This document shows positions 17,515-25,225 of a stretch of DNA of 64,000 nt, one piece after another. Each line of letters starts with the position of its first letter. The first letter of the stretch is position 1. Origin of the DNA: Leuconostoc lactis (GTDB lineage Bacteria; Bacillota; Bacilli; Lactobacillales; Lactobacillaceae); assembly GCF_007954625.1 (NCBI RefSeq), contig NZ_CP042420.1:752501-816500 (forward strand), in the 5' to 3' direction. A program made the position numbers and the translations under genes. The notes beneath the pieces were generated by a model, which did no database searches, was not told where the DNA came from, and saw nothing but the letters and a program-made list of their open reading frames with translations.

Positions 17515-18452
17515 ATCCAAAAATTCAAACATTATTAACTGCGGTCAATGACCTTTATCCAGGGACGGTGATGACGCGTATCGGTGGTCCGGCGACCGAT
17601 GAACTGCATATTGATCGCGTGTCACAAGAACTATTTGAAGATCGGTTATTAATTGAATTGGCAGAAGGTACCGAAAGTGACTTTCTATTTGGTAATGAAT
17701 TATTAAAAATGTTACTGACGCTTAATGGTGTGACGCCACAACTATTTTTTGCGTTGACCTTCCAGGATGACGCATTAGATCAGCAACTCATTCAAATCGC
17801 CACACGGATGCACCGCACGGTTGTACATGCCATTACGTATCGCGAACTACAACAAAAAGGTATTGTGACTGAGGCGACCCAACGCGCTTATTTGGCTGGT
17901 GTGAAGTCAGAATTAACGGTTGAAAACGGCGAATTAGATGATGAAAGCCTCTGGCGCTTGTTGGCTTTGCTGGACGCCCTTGTATTTGCTGACGCGAGTG
18001 GAGCGGACTTTTCCGAATTGGCAACGTTATACCCATTGGCGTATACAGCGGCGGCCAAATTGGTCGCACCAATTCTAGCTGCTGACTTAAAGCAACCACG
18101 GCACATCCGTCGTCAAATGACCGCGTTGTTTGGTGGTGTCGATGAGGTGTTAACGGCCTGGGGCAAGCCAACAGTGAACGCCAAGGAATATGTCACATTG
18201 ATGAGTGTGCTATCTGAACGTCAACTATCATTGCCGGTCAGCCAAGTCTTTACGATTTACCATTCAGAAATGATTGATTTCCAAACAAAGAAGTCCGCCT
18301 ATGTTGGCTTGGGAAAAATCGATTCACAAAATAGTTTTGTTGTGTCAAAGCCAGATGATCAAGATTCAGCGACATTCTTTAAGGCGCTTTATCAAATGAA
18401 AGTCGGGGACCTCTTTCATAAGCTTGCCTTGCCATATATCCAACGGCGCTAA
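17511..18452 (+). CDS. Conserved protein of unknown function in the mvaA operon
   Basis: 313 residues, cytoplasmic by composition, no signal peptide or membrane segment. I do not recognise a catalytic motif. The C-terminal half (KKSAYVGLGKIDSQNSFVV) and the acidic middle suggest two domains. A similar-sized protein sometimes labelled 'IpaB/EvcA family' occurs in lactobacilli, but that name carries no known function and I cannot confirm the match. ATGA overlap with mvaA and a 3-base gap to the SIR2 gene show tight co-translation. Confidence 0.7.
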   Translation: MNPKIQTLLTAVNDLYPGTVMTRIGGPATDELHIDRVSQELFEDRLLIELAEGTESDFLFGNELLKMLLTLNGVTPQLFFALTFQDDALDQQLIQIATRMHRTVVHAITYRELQQKGIVTEATQRAYLAGVKSELTVENGELDDESLWRLLALLDALVFADASGADFSELATLYPLAYTAAAKLVAPILAADLKQPRHIRRQMTALFGGVDEVLTAWGKPTVNAKEYVTLMSVLSERQLSLPVSQVFTIYHSEMIDFQTKKSAYVGLGKIDSQNSFVVSKPDDQDSATFFKALYQMKVGDLFHKLALPYIQRR

Positions 18453-18464
18453 GGGGTGAACGAG

Positions 18465-19169
18465 ATGTTGGTTACCCCAGAGATTCAAGCACAATTTGAT
18501 ACGGCTAAAAACATTGTTTTCATGACTGGTGCGGGGATTTCCACACCATCAGGGATTCCGGATTATCGCTCAAAAAATGGGTTATACCAAGGCAATACGT
18601 TACAACCGGAATACTTATTGTCAGCGACTGCGTTTCAAGTGGCACCGGAAATGCAGTACCAATTTATGAAAGAGAATATGTATTTCCCAGATGCTGCCCC
18701 GAACGTCATCCATGACAAAATGGCACAATTCACCCAAAAAGGCCAAGCGCGCATTATCACCCAAAATGTGGATGATTTACATGTTAAAGCCAATACAGTA
18801 GCGTCACGCTTAATTCGGTTTCATGGGTCATTGTATGATATTTATGCGCCAGTTGACCAACGGCCGGCAACGGTGGCTGAGTATTTGACAAGTATGCGCC
18901 GTGCTGATGGGGCGCTACTGCGGCCACGGATTACATTTTATGAAGAAATGCCGTTTGCGGTTGATCAGGCTGTGACGTGGGTCAACCAAGCTGATTTGAT
19001 TGTGATTGTCGGGACGAGTTTTCAGGTCTATCCTTTTGCTGGGTTATTGCAGTATGCTGCCGCGGGTACACCGATATTAGCCATTAATCTGACACCGATT
19101 GAGACGTCTTATCCTGTTACACAAATCATTGGGGATGCCACGACTTTTTTTGACACACTGACAGTATAG
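18465..19169 (+). CDS. SIR2-family NAD-dependent protein deacylase without zinc cysteines
   Basis: 234 residues from ATG 18465 (AAGGGGTGA 6 bases upstream; GTG 18456 lies inside that Shine-Dalgarno). NAD-fold motifs are intact: FMTGAGISTPSGIPDYR, TQNVDDLH and the catalytic His in RFHGS; VGTSFQVYPF and INLTPI complete the Rossmann fold. The small zinc-binding module is reduced (segment after HGSLYDIYAPVDQRP) and the protein contains no Cys at all, so the usual Cys4 zinc site is missing. It may remove acyl groups from proteins; activity on this background is unproven. Last gene of the ppx operon, followed by a terminator. Confidence 0.88.
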   Translation: MLVTPEIQAQFDTAKNIVFMTGAGISTPSGIPDYRSKNGLYQGNTLQPEYLLSATAFQVAPEMQYQFMKENMYFPDAAPNVIHDKMAQFTQKGQARIITQNVDDLHVKANTVASRLIRFHGSLYDIYAPVDQRPATVAEYLTSMRRADGALLRPRITFYEEMPFAVDQAVTWVNQADLIVIVGTSFQVYPFAGLLQYAAAGTPILAINLTPIETSYPVTQIIGDATTFFDTLTV

Positions 19170-19190
19170 CCAACAGCGTTGGCTTTTTTT
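19168..19190 (+). terminator. Terminator after the SIR2 gene
   Basis: AGCCAAC / GTTGGCT stem with AGC loop and T7. Confidence 0.85.
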
Positions 19191-19240
19191 ATGTCGTGGA
19201 CAACGCAAAATTCAGGGATAAAATGCCGTTAATGACGCTT

Positions 19241-19257
19241 TGTTACACAAATGTAAT
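19241..19257 (+). promoter_or_regulatory. WalR-type box in the SIR2-mntH intergenic region
   Basis: TGTTAC (19241-19246), ACAAA, TGTAAT (19252-19257): exact match to TGTWAH-N5-TGTWAH. An extended -10 candidate TGTTATAAG lies at 19287-19295. No ORF of useful length follows before the terminator at 19331-19361. Confidence 0.5.
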
Positions 19258-19299
19258 TATTTAATGAAAGGGCTTACGGTTCCAGTTGTTATAAGTTAG

Positions 19300-19361
19300 G
19301 TTTATCATTTTAGCCAAAGATACATCAAAAAAACGTCGGTGAGCCATGACCGGCGTTTTTA
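19300..19361 (+). ncRNA. Putative short transcript ending in a terminator
   Basis: Between the WalR-type box/extended -10 (TSS expected near 19300) and a hairpin with arms AAACGTCGGT (19331-19340) and ACCGGCGTTTTT (19349-19360). The transcript would be only about 60 nt with no ORF. It could be a small RNA or simply a second terminator for the upstream operon plus an orphan promoter. Confidence 0.3.
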
Positions 19362-19365
19362 TTGT

Positions 19366-19607
19366 GTTGACGAACAGGGGGAAAAGTGGGATATTTAATA
19401 TATATTAGGGCGTAAATAGCCGAGTTAGATACCTTTCATAAGCTTTCAACAACTGAGTTGAATGAAACCCTTTATGAAAAATATTTAGCACTTTAATACG
19501 CGTTTAGCTCACGGTTAAGCTGCGCCAAAAAAAGTGAATACTAAATGCGTACTTTAGTCGGAATTCGTATGTTTTTGTCCTGAAGAGAAATCCAAAGGAG
19601 AAGTAGA
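19366..19607 (+). promoter_or_regulatory. Promoter and long structured leader of mntH
   Basis: TTGACG (19366-19371), 17-base spacer and GATATT suggest a promoter about 210 bases upstream of the mntH ATG. The leader contains nested repeats TTTCATA...TATGAAA enclosing TTCAAC...GTTGAA (about 19433-19485), then a second hairpin AGCT...AGCT near 19505-19528. It does not carry the conserved loops of the yybP-ykoY manganese riboswitch that I know, and I find no MntR-like palindrome. Confidence 0.4.
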
Positions 19608-21011
19608 ATGCAAGATTCAACAAAAGATCAAGCAAACACTAAGAAACATTTCGTCGAATCAACTGAGGAGCAACTCAGTTTAGGCGATGTAAATGGTTCA
19701 ATCGAAGCCCCAAAGGACGGCTCATTTTGGCGCAAACTTTTAGCCTTTTCGGGGCCAGGTGCGCTCGTTGCCGTTGGGTATATGGATCCCGGTAACTGGG
19801 TGACATCTGTTAATGGTGGTGCTCAGTACCACTACGTTTTGTTGTCAATTGTTTTGATTTCCTCACTGATTGCCATGATGTTGCAATACATGGCGGGTAA
19901 GTTGGGGATGGTTAAGCAAGAAGACTTGGCGCAAGCCACACGTGCCCGCACAAATAAAGCGGGCGGTTATGCATTATGGGTGATTACTGAATTAGCCTTG
20001 ATGGCAACTGATATTGCCGAAGTTATTGGTGCGGCCATTGCCTTGCACTTGTTGTTTGGCTGGTCAATGATTGCCTCAGTGCTGACCACGGCCTTTGATG
20101 TCCTCCTCTTGTTGTTACTGATGAAATTTGGTTTCCGCAAGATTGAGGCGATTGTCATGACATTGATTTTGACAATCTTATTAATTTTCGCTTATCTTGT
20201 GCTCTTATCAAAGCCAGATGTTGTGGCGATGTTTGGGGGCTATTTGCCACAATTGCAAGCAGTATCAACCCATGGCCCAGCTGGGGTCGATTCCCCATTG
20301 CTGATGTCACTGGGTATTATTGGTGCGACCGTCATGCCGCATAATTTATACCTCCATTCATCAATTGCACAAACGCGTAAAATTGATCGTGAAAATCCAG
20401 GTGAATTAAAAGAAGCCGTACGTCTGATGACGTGGGATTCTAACATTCAGTTGTCATTAGCCTTTGTTATCAACTCATTGTTGTTGGTATTAGGTGCGGC
20501 CTTGTTCTTTGGCCATGCCGATCAGGTTGGGACGTTTGGCGCAATGTATGATGCGTTGGACAATAAGGCCATTGCTGGGGCGGTTGCGTCACCAGTATTA
20601 TCAACATTGTTTGCGGTGGCCTTGCTGGCCTCTGGTCAGAACTCAACGATCACAGGGACGCTAACGGGTGAAATTGTCATGGAAGGCTTTATCCGGTTGC
20701 GTATTCCAATGTGGATCCGTCGTGTTATCACGCGTGGCTTAGCATTGATTCCAGTTATTATCTTTACGTTGTTGTATGGTGGTGCCGAAGCTGAGTTAGA
20801 TCAACTTTTGGTTTATTCACAAGTCTTCTTATCACTTGCCTTACCATTTGCGATGGCACCGTTGATTTACTTTACGTCATCAAAGAAAATCATGGGCGAG
20901 TTTGCTAACCCACGTTGGATGGCCATTTTAGGTTGGATTATCTTTGCTGTCTTGACGATTTTAAACCTTCAGATTATTATTGACTTAGTGACAAAGGTAA
21001 TGAGTCGTTAA
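19608..21011 (+). CDS. mntH: NRAMP-family Mn2+/Fe2+ transporter
   Basis: 467 residues with about eleven membrane helices. The helix 1 metal motif DPGNW (GYMDPGNWVTSV) and helix 6 motif MPHN (GATVMPHNLYLHSS) are intact, so divalent-metal, proton-coupled uptake is expected; lactic acid bacteria rely on manganese. The hydrophilic N terminus of about 45 residues (QDSTKDQANTKK...) is typical for Lactobacillales MntH. Shine-Dalgarno AAAGGAGAAG precedes ATG 19608. It is followed 26 bases later by a usp gene, a linkage seen in other lactic acid bacteria. Confidence 0.95.
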   Translation: MQDSTKDQANTKKHFVESTEEQLSLGDVNGSIEAPKDGSFWRKLLAFSGPGALVAVGYMDPGNWVTSVNGGAQYHYVLLSIVLISSLIAMMLQYMAGKLGMVKQEDLAQATRARTNKAGGYALWVITELALMATDIAEVIGAAIALHLLFGWSMIASVLTTAFDVLLLLLLMKFGFRKIEAIVMTLILTILLIFAYLVLLSKPDVVAMFGGYLPQLQAVSTHGPAGVDSPLLMSLGIIGATVMPHNLYLHSSIAQTRKIDRENPGELKEAVRLMTWDSNIQLSLAFVINSLLLVLGAALFFGHADQVGTFGAMYDALDNKAIAGAVASPVLSTLFAVALLASGQNSTITGTLTGEIVMEGFIRLRIPMWIRRVITRGLALIPVIIFTLLYGGAEAELDQLLVYSQVFLSLALPFAMAPLIYFTSSKKIMGEFANPRWMAILGWIIFAVLTILNLQIIIDLVTKVMSR

Positions 21012-21037
21012 TTGTGTGTTAAAAAAGGAGAGACTGT

Positions 21038-21499
21038 ATGAGTGAATTAAACCTAAACATCGAACCAATACAATTTAAGCGCATTTTGGTTGGTGTTGAT
21101 GAGTCTGAACAAGGGTATGTTGCGTTGGCGAATGCTATTCATCAAGCAAGTGAAGATGATGCGCACTTGATTATTGCCTCAGTACTGGAAATGGATGACC
21201 TATCAACCATTGATGCCCTCCACTTAGATGCCATTAAAGAACGGCGTGCGACGATCGAAGCTAATTTAGCCAAGTATGCTGCTTATGCCAAGTCAAAAGG
21301 CGCTGAAAACGTCACAACTATCTTTGCGGATGGGGACAAGGCTGGTGAAGTACTGTTGCAAGACGTGGCACCAAAAGTTCAGGCAGACTTGATTATTGTT
21401 GGCGCACATTCGCGTGAAGGGTTCTGGGAATCATTAGGTTCTCAAGCCGCTTATATCGCACGTCATGCCAAGATTTCATCAATGGTAGCCCGTAAGTAA
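21038..21499 (+). CDS. Universal stress protein, UspA family
   Basis: 153 residues, single Usp domain. FKRILVGVDESEQGYVAL at the N terminus is the family start and VGAHSREGFWESLGSQAAYIARHA has the G-x-x-(x)G-...-G-S ATP-binding pattern; the C terminus KISSMVARK corresponds to the usual P-V-L-V-V-(R/K). Cytosolic, probably nucleotide-binding. Cotranscribed with mntH (26-base gap, AAAAAGGAGAG before ATG). Confidence 0.92.
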   Translation: MSELNLNIEPIQFKRILVGVDESEQGYVALANAIHQASEDDAHLIIASVLEMDDLSTIDALHLDAIKERRATIEANLAKYAAYAKSKGAENVTTIFADGDKAGEVLLQDVAPKVQADLIIVGAHSREGFWESLGSQAAYIARHAKISSMVARK

Positions 21500-21505
21500 T
21501 ATAAT

Positions 21506-21535
21506 AAAAAAATCGCCGATCGGCGATTTTTTTTG
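21506..21535. terminator. Bidirectional terminator after usp
   Basis: Perfect stem ATCGCCG/CGGCGAT flanked by A-run and T-run on both sides, so it can end transcripts from either strand. Confidence 0.85.
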
Positions 21536-21800
21536 TACACACGAAACCCCAGTAGCCTAACGCGGCTGCTGGGGTCTTTTTTGAGAGATTTATTTAAGAG
21601 AAAAGAATATTTGGGAGAGATTATTCGATGAGAAGTGTGACCCGTACGGGGTTTCGTGCGTTGATGGGACCCACCAACTGGTGCCAAACATGGCAAATAC
21701 CTACCTTCCTAAAACGCGTCGTTGTTTGAGATGACTTGTTTTTTGATTGTCTATACTATAACGTCGTGAGATTAAATCAGTATAAAATAGCGTTGTTTTT
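21536..21800. other. Unassigned structured intergenic region, possible small RNA
   Basis: Contains a strong hairpin ACCCCAGTAGCC/GGCTGCTGGGGT at 21546-21577 followed by TTTTTT on the + strand, a palindrome CCCGTACGGG (21641-21650), and a long-range complement CACACGAAACCCC (21538-21550) with GGGGTTTCGTGCG (21648-21660) that competes with the hairpin. On the - strand a TATAGT (21760-21755) could start an RNA of about 240 nt with C/U-rich stretches ending at the bidirectional terminator. No ORF. Location beside a usp gene recalls the Lacto-usp/6S-type RNAs of lactic acid bacteria, but I could not fit that fold. Confidence 0.35.
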
Positions 21801-21803
21801 AAC

Positions 21804-21847
21804 ACATGAAATAAATTTCATGTTATAATACATGAAAAATAATTCAT
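21804..21847 (+). promoter_or_regulatory. ArsR/SmtB-type tandem operator around the cadD -10
   Basis: Two TGAA-N6-TTCA elements: the first (21807-21820) lies in a perfect 9-bp palindrome ACATGAAAT-AA-ATTTCATGT at 21804-21823, the second is 21833-21846. The -10 TATAAT (21824-21829) lies between them; a -35 TTAACA (21799-21804) is weak. This is the classical SmtB/CzrA half-site arrangement. Confidence 0.75.
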
Positions 21848-21866
21848 ATAAAATTAGGAGATATTT

Positions 21867-22478
21867 ATGGTTGAAACACTCTTAACGGCCTTAACATCAT
21901 ATATTGGGACCACGTCAGATTATTTCGTGGTACTGCTCTTATTATTTGCCCAATTTCGTACGCAACCGCAACGACAAGCTATTATCTGGGGCGCTTATCT
22001 AGGAAATGCGTTGCTGGTGTTTGTGGCGGTGGTGATTGCGCTCTTGTTAAAGCGCGTGCCTGAAGAATGGTTGCTTGGTTTGTTGGGATTTGTGCCAATT
22101 GCGCTGGGCTTACAAAAATTTTTCTCGTCAAAGAATGAGGGGGAAGAGGTTGCTGAAAAGTTAGCCCAACTGGATAAACGTAAAATTGTGATCACTGTCA
22201 TTGGCATCACAGCAGGCACTTGTGGCGCTGATAACTTGGCGCTCTATATTCCTTACTTTACGATGGCTAATTTTGCCTACTTACCAGCCATTTTGATGAT
22301 TTTTATCTTCGTTCTAACGGTTGTAATTTATTTGGCTAAAAAGTTTACTGATTTTGCGCCAGTTCATCGCCTCATGAACAAGTATGGTGATTGGATTCAA
22401 TTGATTATTTATGTGTTGCTGGGTAGTTATGTCTTATTTGATGCCGGTACCATCCAGCATTTGCTTAGCCTGTTATAA
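21867..22478 (+). CDS. cadD: CadD-type cadmium/heavy-metal resistance transporter
   Basis: 203 residues with five to six membrane helices, size typical of CadD. Recognisable segments are TTSDYFVVLLLLFAQ, WGAYLGNALLV, VIGITAGTCGADNLALYIPYF and DWIQLIIYVLLGSYVLFDAG. CadD proteins confer cadmium (and some zinc) resistance by efflux or binding. AGGAG precedes ATG 21867. The operator-like repeats at its promoter and the metal-sensor gene directly downstream support metal-inducible expression. Confidence 0.88.
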   Translation: MVETLLTALTSYIGTTSDYFVVLLLLFAQFRTQPQRQAIIWGAYLGNALLVFVAVVIALLLKRVPEEWLLGLLGFVPIALGLQKFFSSKNEGEEVAEKLAQLDKRKIVITVIGITAGTCGADNLALYIPYFTMANFAYLPAILMIFIFVLTVVIYLAKKFTDFAPVHRLMNKYGDWIQLIIYVLLGSYVLFDAGTIQHLLSLL

Positions 22479-22485
22479 TAGGAAT

Positions 22486-22818
22486 ATGAACAAGAAATCA
22501 ATTACTGAACTAGAAAAAATTTTTAAAGTCTTGGGCAATCGCCAACGTTTGACCATTTTGGCATTGTTACAGGAACGCTCGTATACCGTTTCGGAAATTG
22601 TGGCACAGCTCGATATGGAGCAATCTGCCGTGTCACATCAACTAAAGGTATTGCGTGAAGCGCAACTGGTGACAACGCAGCGTCAAGGGCGTTTGGTTTT
22701 GTATTGTCTGAGTGATTCACACATTTTGATTTTGTTAGATAACGCACTCAAGCACGTTGATCATGTGTTTCACAACGATCAGGAAAAATCTGAGATTAAA
22801 TTTGAAAAAAAGGGTTGA
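22486..22818 (+). CDS. ArsR/SmtB-family metal-sensing repressor, alpha5-site type
   Basis: 110 residues from ATG 22486; the frame stays open upstream but the family begins at MNKKSITELEKIFKVLGNRQRLTIL. Winged-helix DNA-binding helix: EQSAVSHQLKVLREAQLV. The alpha5 metal ligands of CzrA/SmtB (D-x-H, then H-x-x-H 11 residues on) are exactly spaced as D77, H79, H90 and H93, while the CadC-type Cys pair is absent; this predicts Zn(II)/Co(II)-type sensing rather than thiolate Cd(II)/Pb(II) sensing. It starts 7 bases after the transporter stop and probably represses its own operon through the 21804-21847 repeats. Confidence 0.9.
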   Translation: MNKKSITELEKIFKVLGNRQRLTILALLQERSYTVSEIVAQLDMEQSAVSHQLKVLREAQLVTTQRQGRLVLYCLSDSHILILLDNALKHVDHVFHNDQEKSEIKFEKKG

Positions 22819-22884
22819 CGAATTGGTTAATTCTTGGTATTCTTATATAGTTGTTTGATACGAAAAAACAGCATAAGAATACAT

Positions 22885-22968
22885 GCCGTTGTGGCGGAAT
22901 TGGCAGACGCGCTGGACTCAAAATCCAGTGGTGGCAACACCGTGTGGGTTCGACTCCCACCGACGGCA
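22885..22968 (+). tRNA. tRNA-Leu (anticodon CAA)
   Basis: Cloverleaf of 84 bases: acceptor GCCGTTG/CGACGGC with discriminator A, D-arm GGCGGAATTGGCAGACGC, anticodon stem CTGGA/TCCAG with loop CTCAAAA (anticodon CAA), a long variable arm typical of class II tRNAs, and T-arm GTGGG-TTCGACT-CCCAC. CCA is not encoded. A terminator follows. Confidence 0.96.
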
Positions 22969-22974
22969 TCCTTA

Positions 22975-23007
22975 AAAAAGCTATCTCTTAATGAGATAGC
23001 TTTTTTT
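22975..23007 (+). terminator. Terminator after tRNA-Leu
   Basis: AAAGCTATCTC / GAGATAGCTTT stem with T7. Confidence 0.85.
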
Positions 23008-23057
23008 GTCGTAATAAAGGCCATAAAAAAACACGCCAATAAGTTGGCGTGCTGTGA

Positions 23058-24218
23058 TTAGGCTTGTAGTTCTAACAGCCGTTTGCGCAAAGCGTCATCG
23101 TAAGCGGTCAGGTAAAGACCATATTTACCGCGCTTGATGAGGACGTTTAAGACATTAGCAATGAAATCTTGGTATTGTGCCGGTGTAAATTGCATATCTT
23201 GGCGTTTCTTAAAAATTTCTTTGTGGGAATATTTTTCTGGGATAATGGTCATTTGATCGGTTTTGGGATCATAACCAAAGGATGGACCAATAATCATGCC
23301 AACATAATTCAAATCAAAGCCTTGCAAAGTATAAATTGTGCCAACTTGGGTAATGGATGATTCGCGCTTCGCCCAGTGCGTACGCTGCGGATCCCATTCA
23401 TCCCAAGGCAATGAGAAAGTATCCATCTCAACGTTGTGGCGACCATCAATACGTGGGAAACCAGAGGTGGCGACCACACGACTCAGGCCAACGGCTTTGT
23501 TTTGTGCCTTGATTTTTTCATAGAGTTCACCAGCCGTGGCAAATACTTCAAATTCAAAATCGCTGTCTTTGGGGAAGGGGGTCAATGGTTGTTGTGCCGT
23601 GAGGCGATCCATCCAGTCCACTTGGGCTTGACTGGCCACCATGCGATACTGGAAATCCATATCGAATTGGCGATAAGGATGTTGGCCAATCGTTTTGCGT
23701 AGTAATTCTTGTGACCAATACATTTTAGATTGGAACACTTGGTTAAAATCGTAAACGACGACAACGACTTTGGCTAAATTCATCAAATCAGTCAGCTGAT
23801 TATTGCCGCGGTAATGCGCGTAAGGTTCAGACTTTGAATAGAGTAAATGCGCTTCGTCGACAAAAATCACATCGTATTGGCGATGATTTTTCTGGGCATC
23901 GTTAATCAGTGCCGTTGGCCGGCGGATAGCTTTAGGATTGAGGCTAGGGAAATCTTTGGCCATATCTTGGTACGCTTTATACAGTTCAGGATGATTTACA
24001 ACGAGCGCGGTTTTAAACCGTTTGTCTGTCATGTATTGTTTGACAAGTTGCATGAGGACCACGGATTTACCAGTACCAGCTGCACCTTGGATAACGGCCA
24101 CGGCATGTTCTTTACCGGCTAAATGTTGCTTAATGTAGGTGTTCATGTCAGCGATGACATGTTTTTGATCATCAGAAAGATTGTCAATGAGAAATTGTTC
24201 TTTTAAAATTTTATTCAT
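23058..24218 (-). CDS. DUF2075 P-loop ATPase/helicase-like protein
   Basis: 386 residues. Walker A IQGAAGTGKSVV (near residues 44-55), Walker B YDVIFVDEAHLL (near 115-126) and later motifs FQYRM and GTIYTLQGFDLNYVGMIIG match the DUF2075 (superfamily I helicase-like) domain. Unlike many DUF2075 proteins there is no N-terminal GIY-YIG nuclease domain. Role unknown; such proteins are often near defence or stress genes but nothing here supports a specific system. It is a single gene on the minus strand converging on tRNA-Leu. Confidence 0.8.
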   Translation of the reverse strand: MNKILKEQFLIDNLSDDQKHVIADMNTYIKQHLAGKEHAVAVIQGAAGTGKSVVLMQLVKQYMTDKRFKTALVVNHPELYKAYQDMAKDFPSLNPKAIRRPTALINDAQKNHRQYDVIFVDEAHLLYSKSEPYAHYRGNNQLTDLMNLAKVVVVVYDFNQVFQSKMYWSQELLRKTIGQHPYRQFDMDFQYRMVASQAQVDWMDRLTAQQPLTPFPKDSDFEFEVFATAGELYEKIKAQNKAVGLSRVVATSGFPRIDGRHNVEMDTFSLPWDEWDPQRTHWAKRESSITQVGTIYTLQGFDLNYVGMIIGPSFGYDPKTDQMTIIPEKYSHKEIFKKRQDMQFTPAQYQDFIANVLNVLIKRGKYGLYLTAYDDALRKRLLELQA

Positions 24219-24300
24219 GATTACGCTCCAATACGCTCTATTATACTATAATTGCCTGTTCATCATGAAGTAGCCGGTTAGCATGTGTATAATATAAGAT

Positions 24301-25170
24301 ATGAGAGATGAAAAAATGAGTGAAGTGATAACAACGCAGGCAACGATAGACCTGCTCGTGACGGTTGATGACAACTATGTGAAGCCGTTAAAAGTGTTAC
24401 TATTTTCGATTAAGCAAACCAATCCTGGGCAGCGCTTTGATGTTTGGCTACTACATGCCAATATTACGCCATCAGTATTGCAGGCGCTGGGGACTTTTGT
24501 TGACCAGTTGGGGTTTCGTTTGCATGCGATTAAGGTGCCACTTGACGCATGGGCGGAAGCGCCTACTGCTAAATTCAAACAATACCCACCAGAAATGTAT
24601 TTCCGGCTATTGTGTGGGGATTATTTACCGGATACTTTGCATCGGGTCATTTATCTAGATCCAGATATTTTAGTGATCAATCCGATTAAACCATTGTATG
24701 ATATGCCACTGGCGGGGCATATGTTGGCAGCCGCCAGTCACATGGGATTGACGGGCATTACGCAAACGATTAATCATGTACGCCTTGGCACACGCCAAGC
24801 TTATTTTAATTCCGGCGTGATGTTGATGGATCTGGATAAAATGCGACAACAGGTGCGGTTGCAAGATATTTTTGATGTCATTGCGTCGCGTGGTCGGGAA
24901 CTGATTTTACCCGATCAAGATATCTTAAATTATCTGTACGGAGCGGATATTTTGCCAATCCCAGAGGAGGTTTGGAATTATGATACCCGTGACAATATTG
25001 TGCATTATGCCAAGAGTTTTGGCGAAGTTGATATGCAGTGGGTAATGAAAAATACGGTCATTCTCCATTTCTGCGGCCGACCAAAGCCGTGGGAGAAGAG
25101 TATCATTAATCGCTATGCCGTTCTCTACCAACATTATGAACAATTACTAGTCAATACGCAGTTTGCGTAA
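24301..25170 (+). CDS. Glycosyltransferase family 8 protein
   Basis: 289 residues, GT8 size and layout: N-terminal IDLLVTVDDNYVKPLKVLLFSI, DXD-type metal motif in VIYLDPDILVI (D120-P-D122), YFNSGVMLMDLDKMR, ILPDQDILNYLY, and the C-terminal His motif VILHFCGRPKPW. It transfers a hexose from a UDP-sugar, acceptor unknown (surface polysaccharide or protein). ATG 24301 and ATG 24316 (MSEVITT) are both possible. Monocistronic with no glycan cluster around it. Confidence 0.88.
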   Translation: MRDEKMSEVITTQATIDLLVTVDDNYVKPLKVLLFSIKQTNPGQRFDVWLLHANITPSVLQALGTFVDQLGFRLHAIKVPLDAWAEAPTAKFKQYPPEMYFRLLCGDYLPDTLHRVIYLDPDILVINPIKPLYDMPLAGHMLAAASHMGLTGITQTINHVRLGTRQAYFNSGVMLMDLDKMRQQVRLQDIFDVIASRGRELILPDQDILNYLYGADILPIPEEVWNYDTRDNIVHYAKSFGEVDMQWVMKNTVILHFCGRPKPWEKSIINRYAVLYQHYEQLLVNTQFA

Positions 25171-25173
25171 AAT

Positions 25174-25220
25174 AAAAAAGCAATTTCATTAGCCAGCGTG
25201 GCTAATGAAATTGCTTTTTT
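25174..25220. terminator. Bidirectional terminator between the GT8 gene and the small minus-strand gene
   Basis: Very long perfect stem AGCAATTTCATTAGCC / GGCTAATGAAATTGCT flanked by A-run and T-run. Confidence 0.9.
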
Positions 25221-25225
25221 GCTGT

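Noticed and set aside
19366-19607. Manganese (yybP-ykoY) riboswitch ahead of mntH
   Set aside because: The conserved aptamer loop sequences I know are not present, so I kept it as an unclassified leader.
21536-21800. 6S RNA, SRP RNA or RNase P RNA assignment for the usp-cadD gap
   Set aside because: No conserved SRP or RNase P strings, and I could not build the 6S closing stem and bubble; left unassigned.
22834-23061. ORFs on both strands across the tRNA-Leu gene
   Set aside because: They read through the tRNA and its terminator; no ribosome site or family match.
23058-24218. DUF2075 ATPase as part of a defence island
   Set aside because: No restriction, Abi, CRISPR or prophage genes nearby; surrounded by housekeeping genes.
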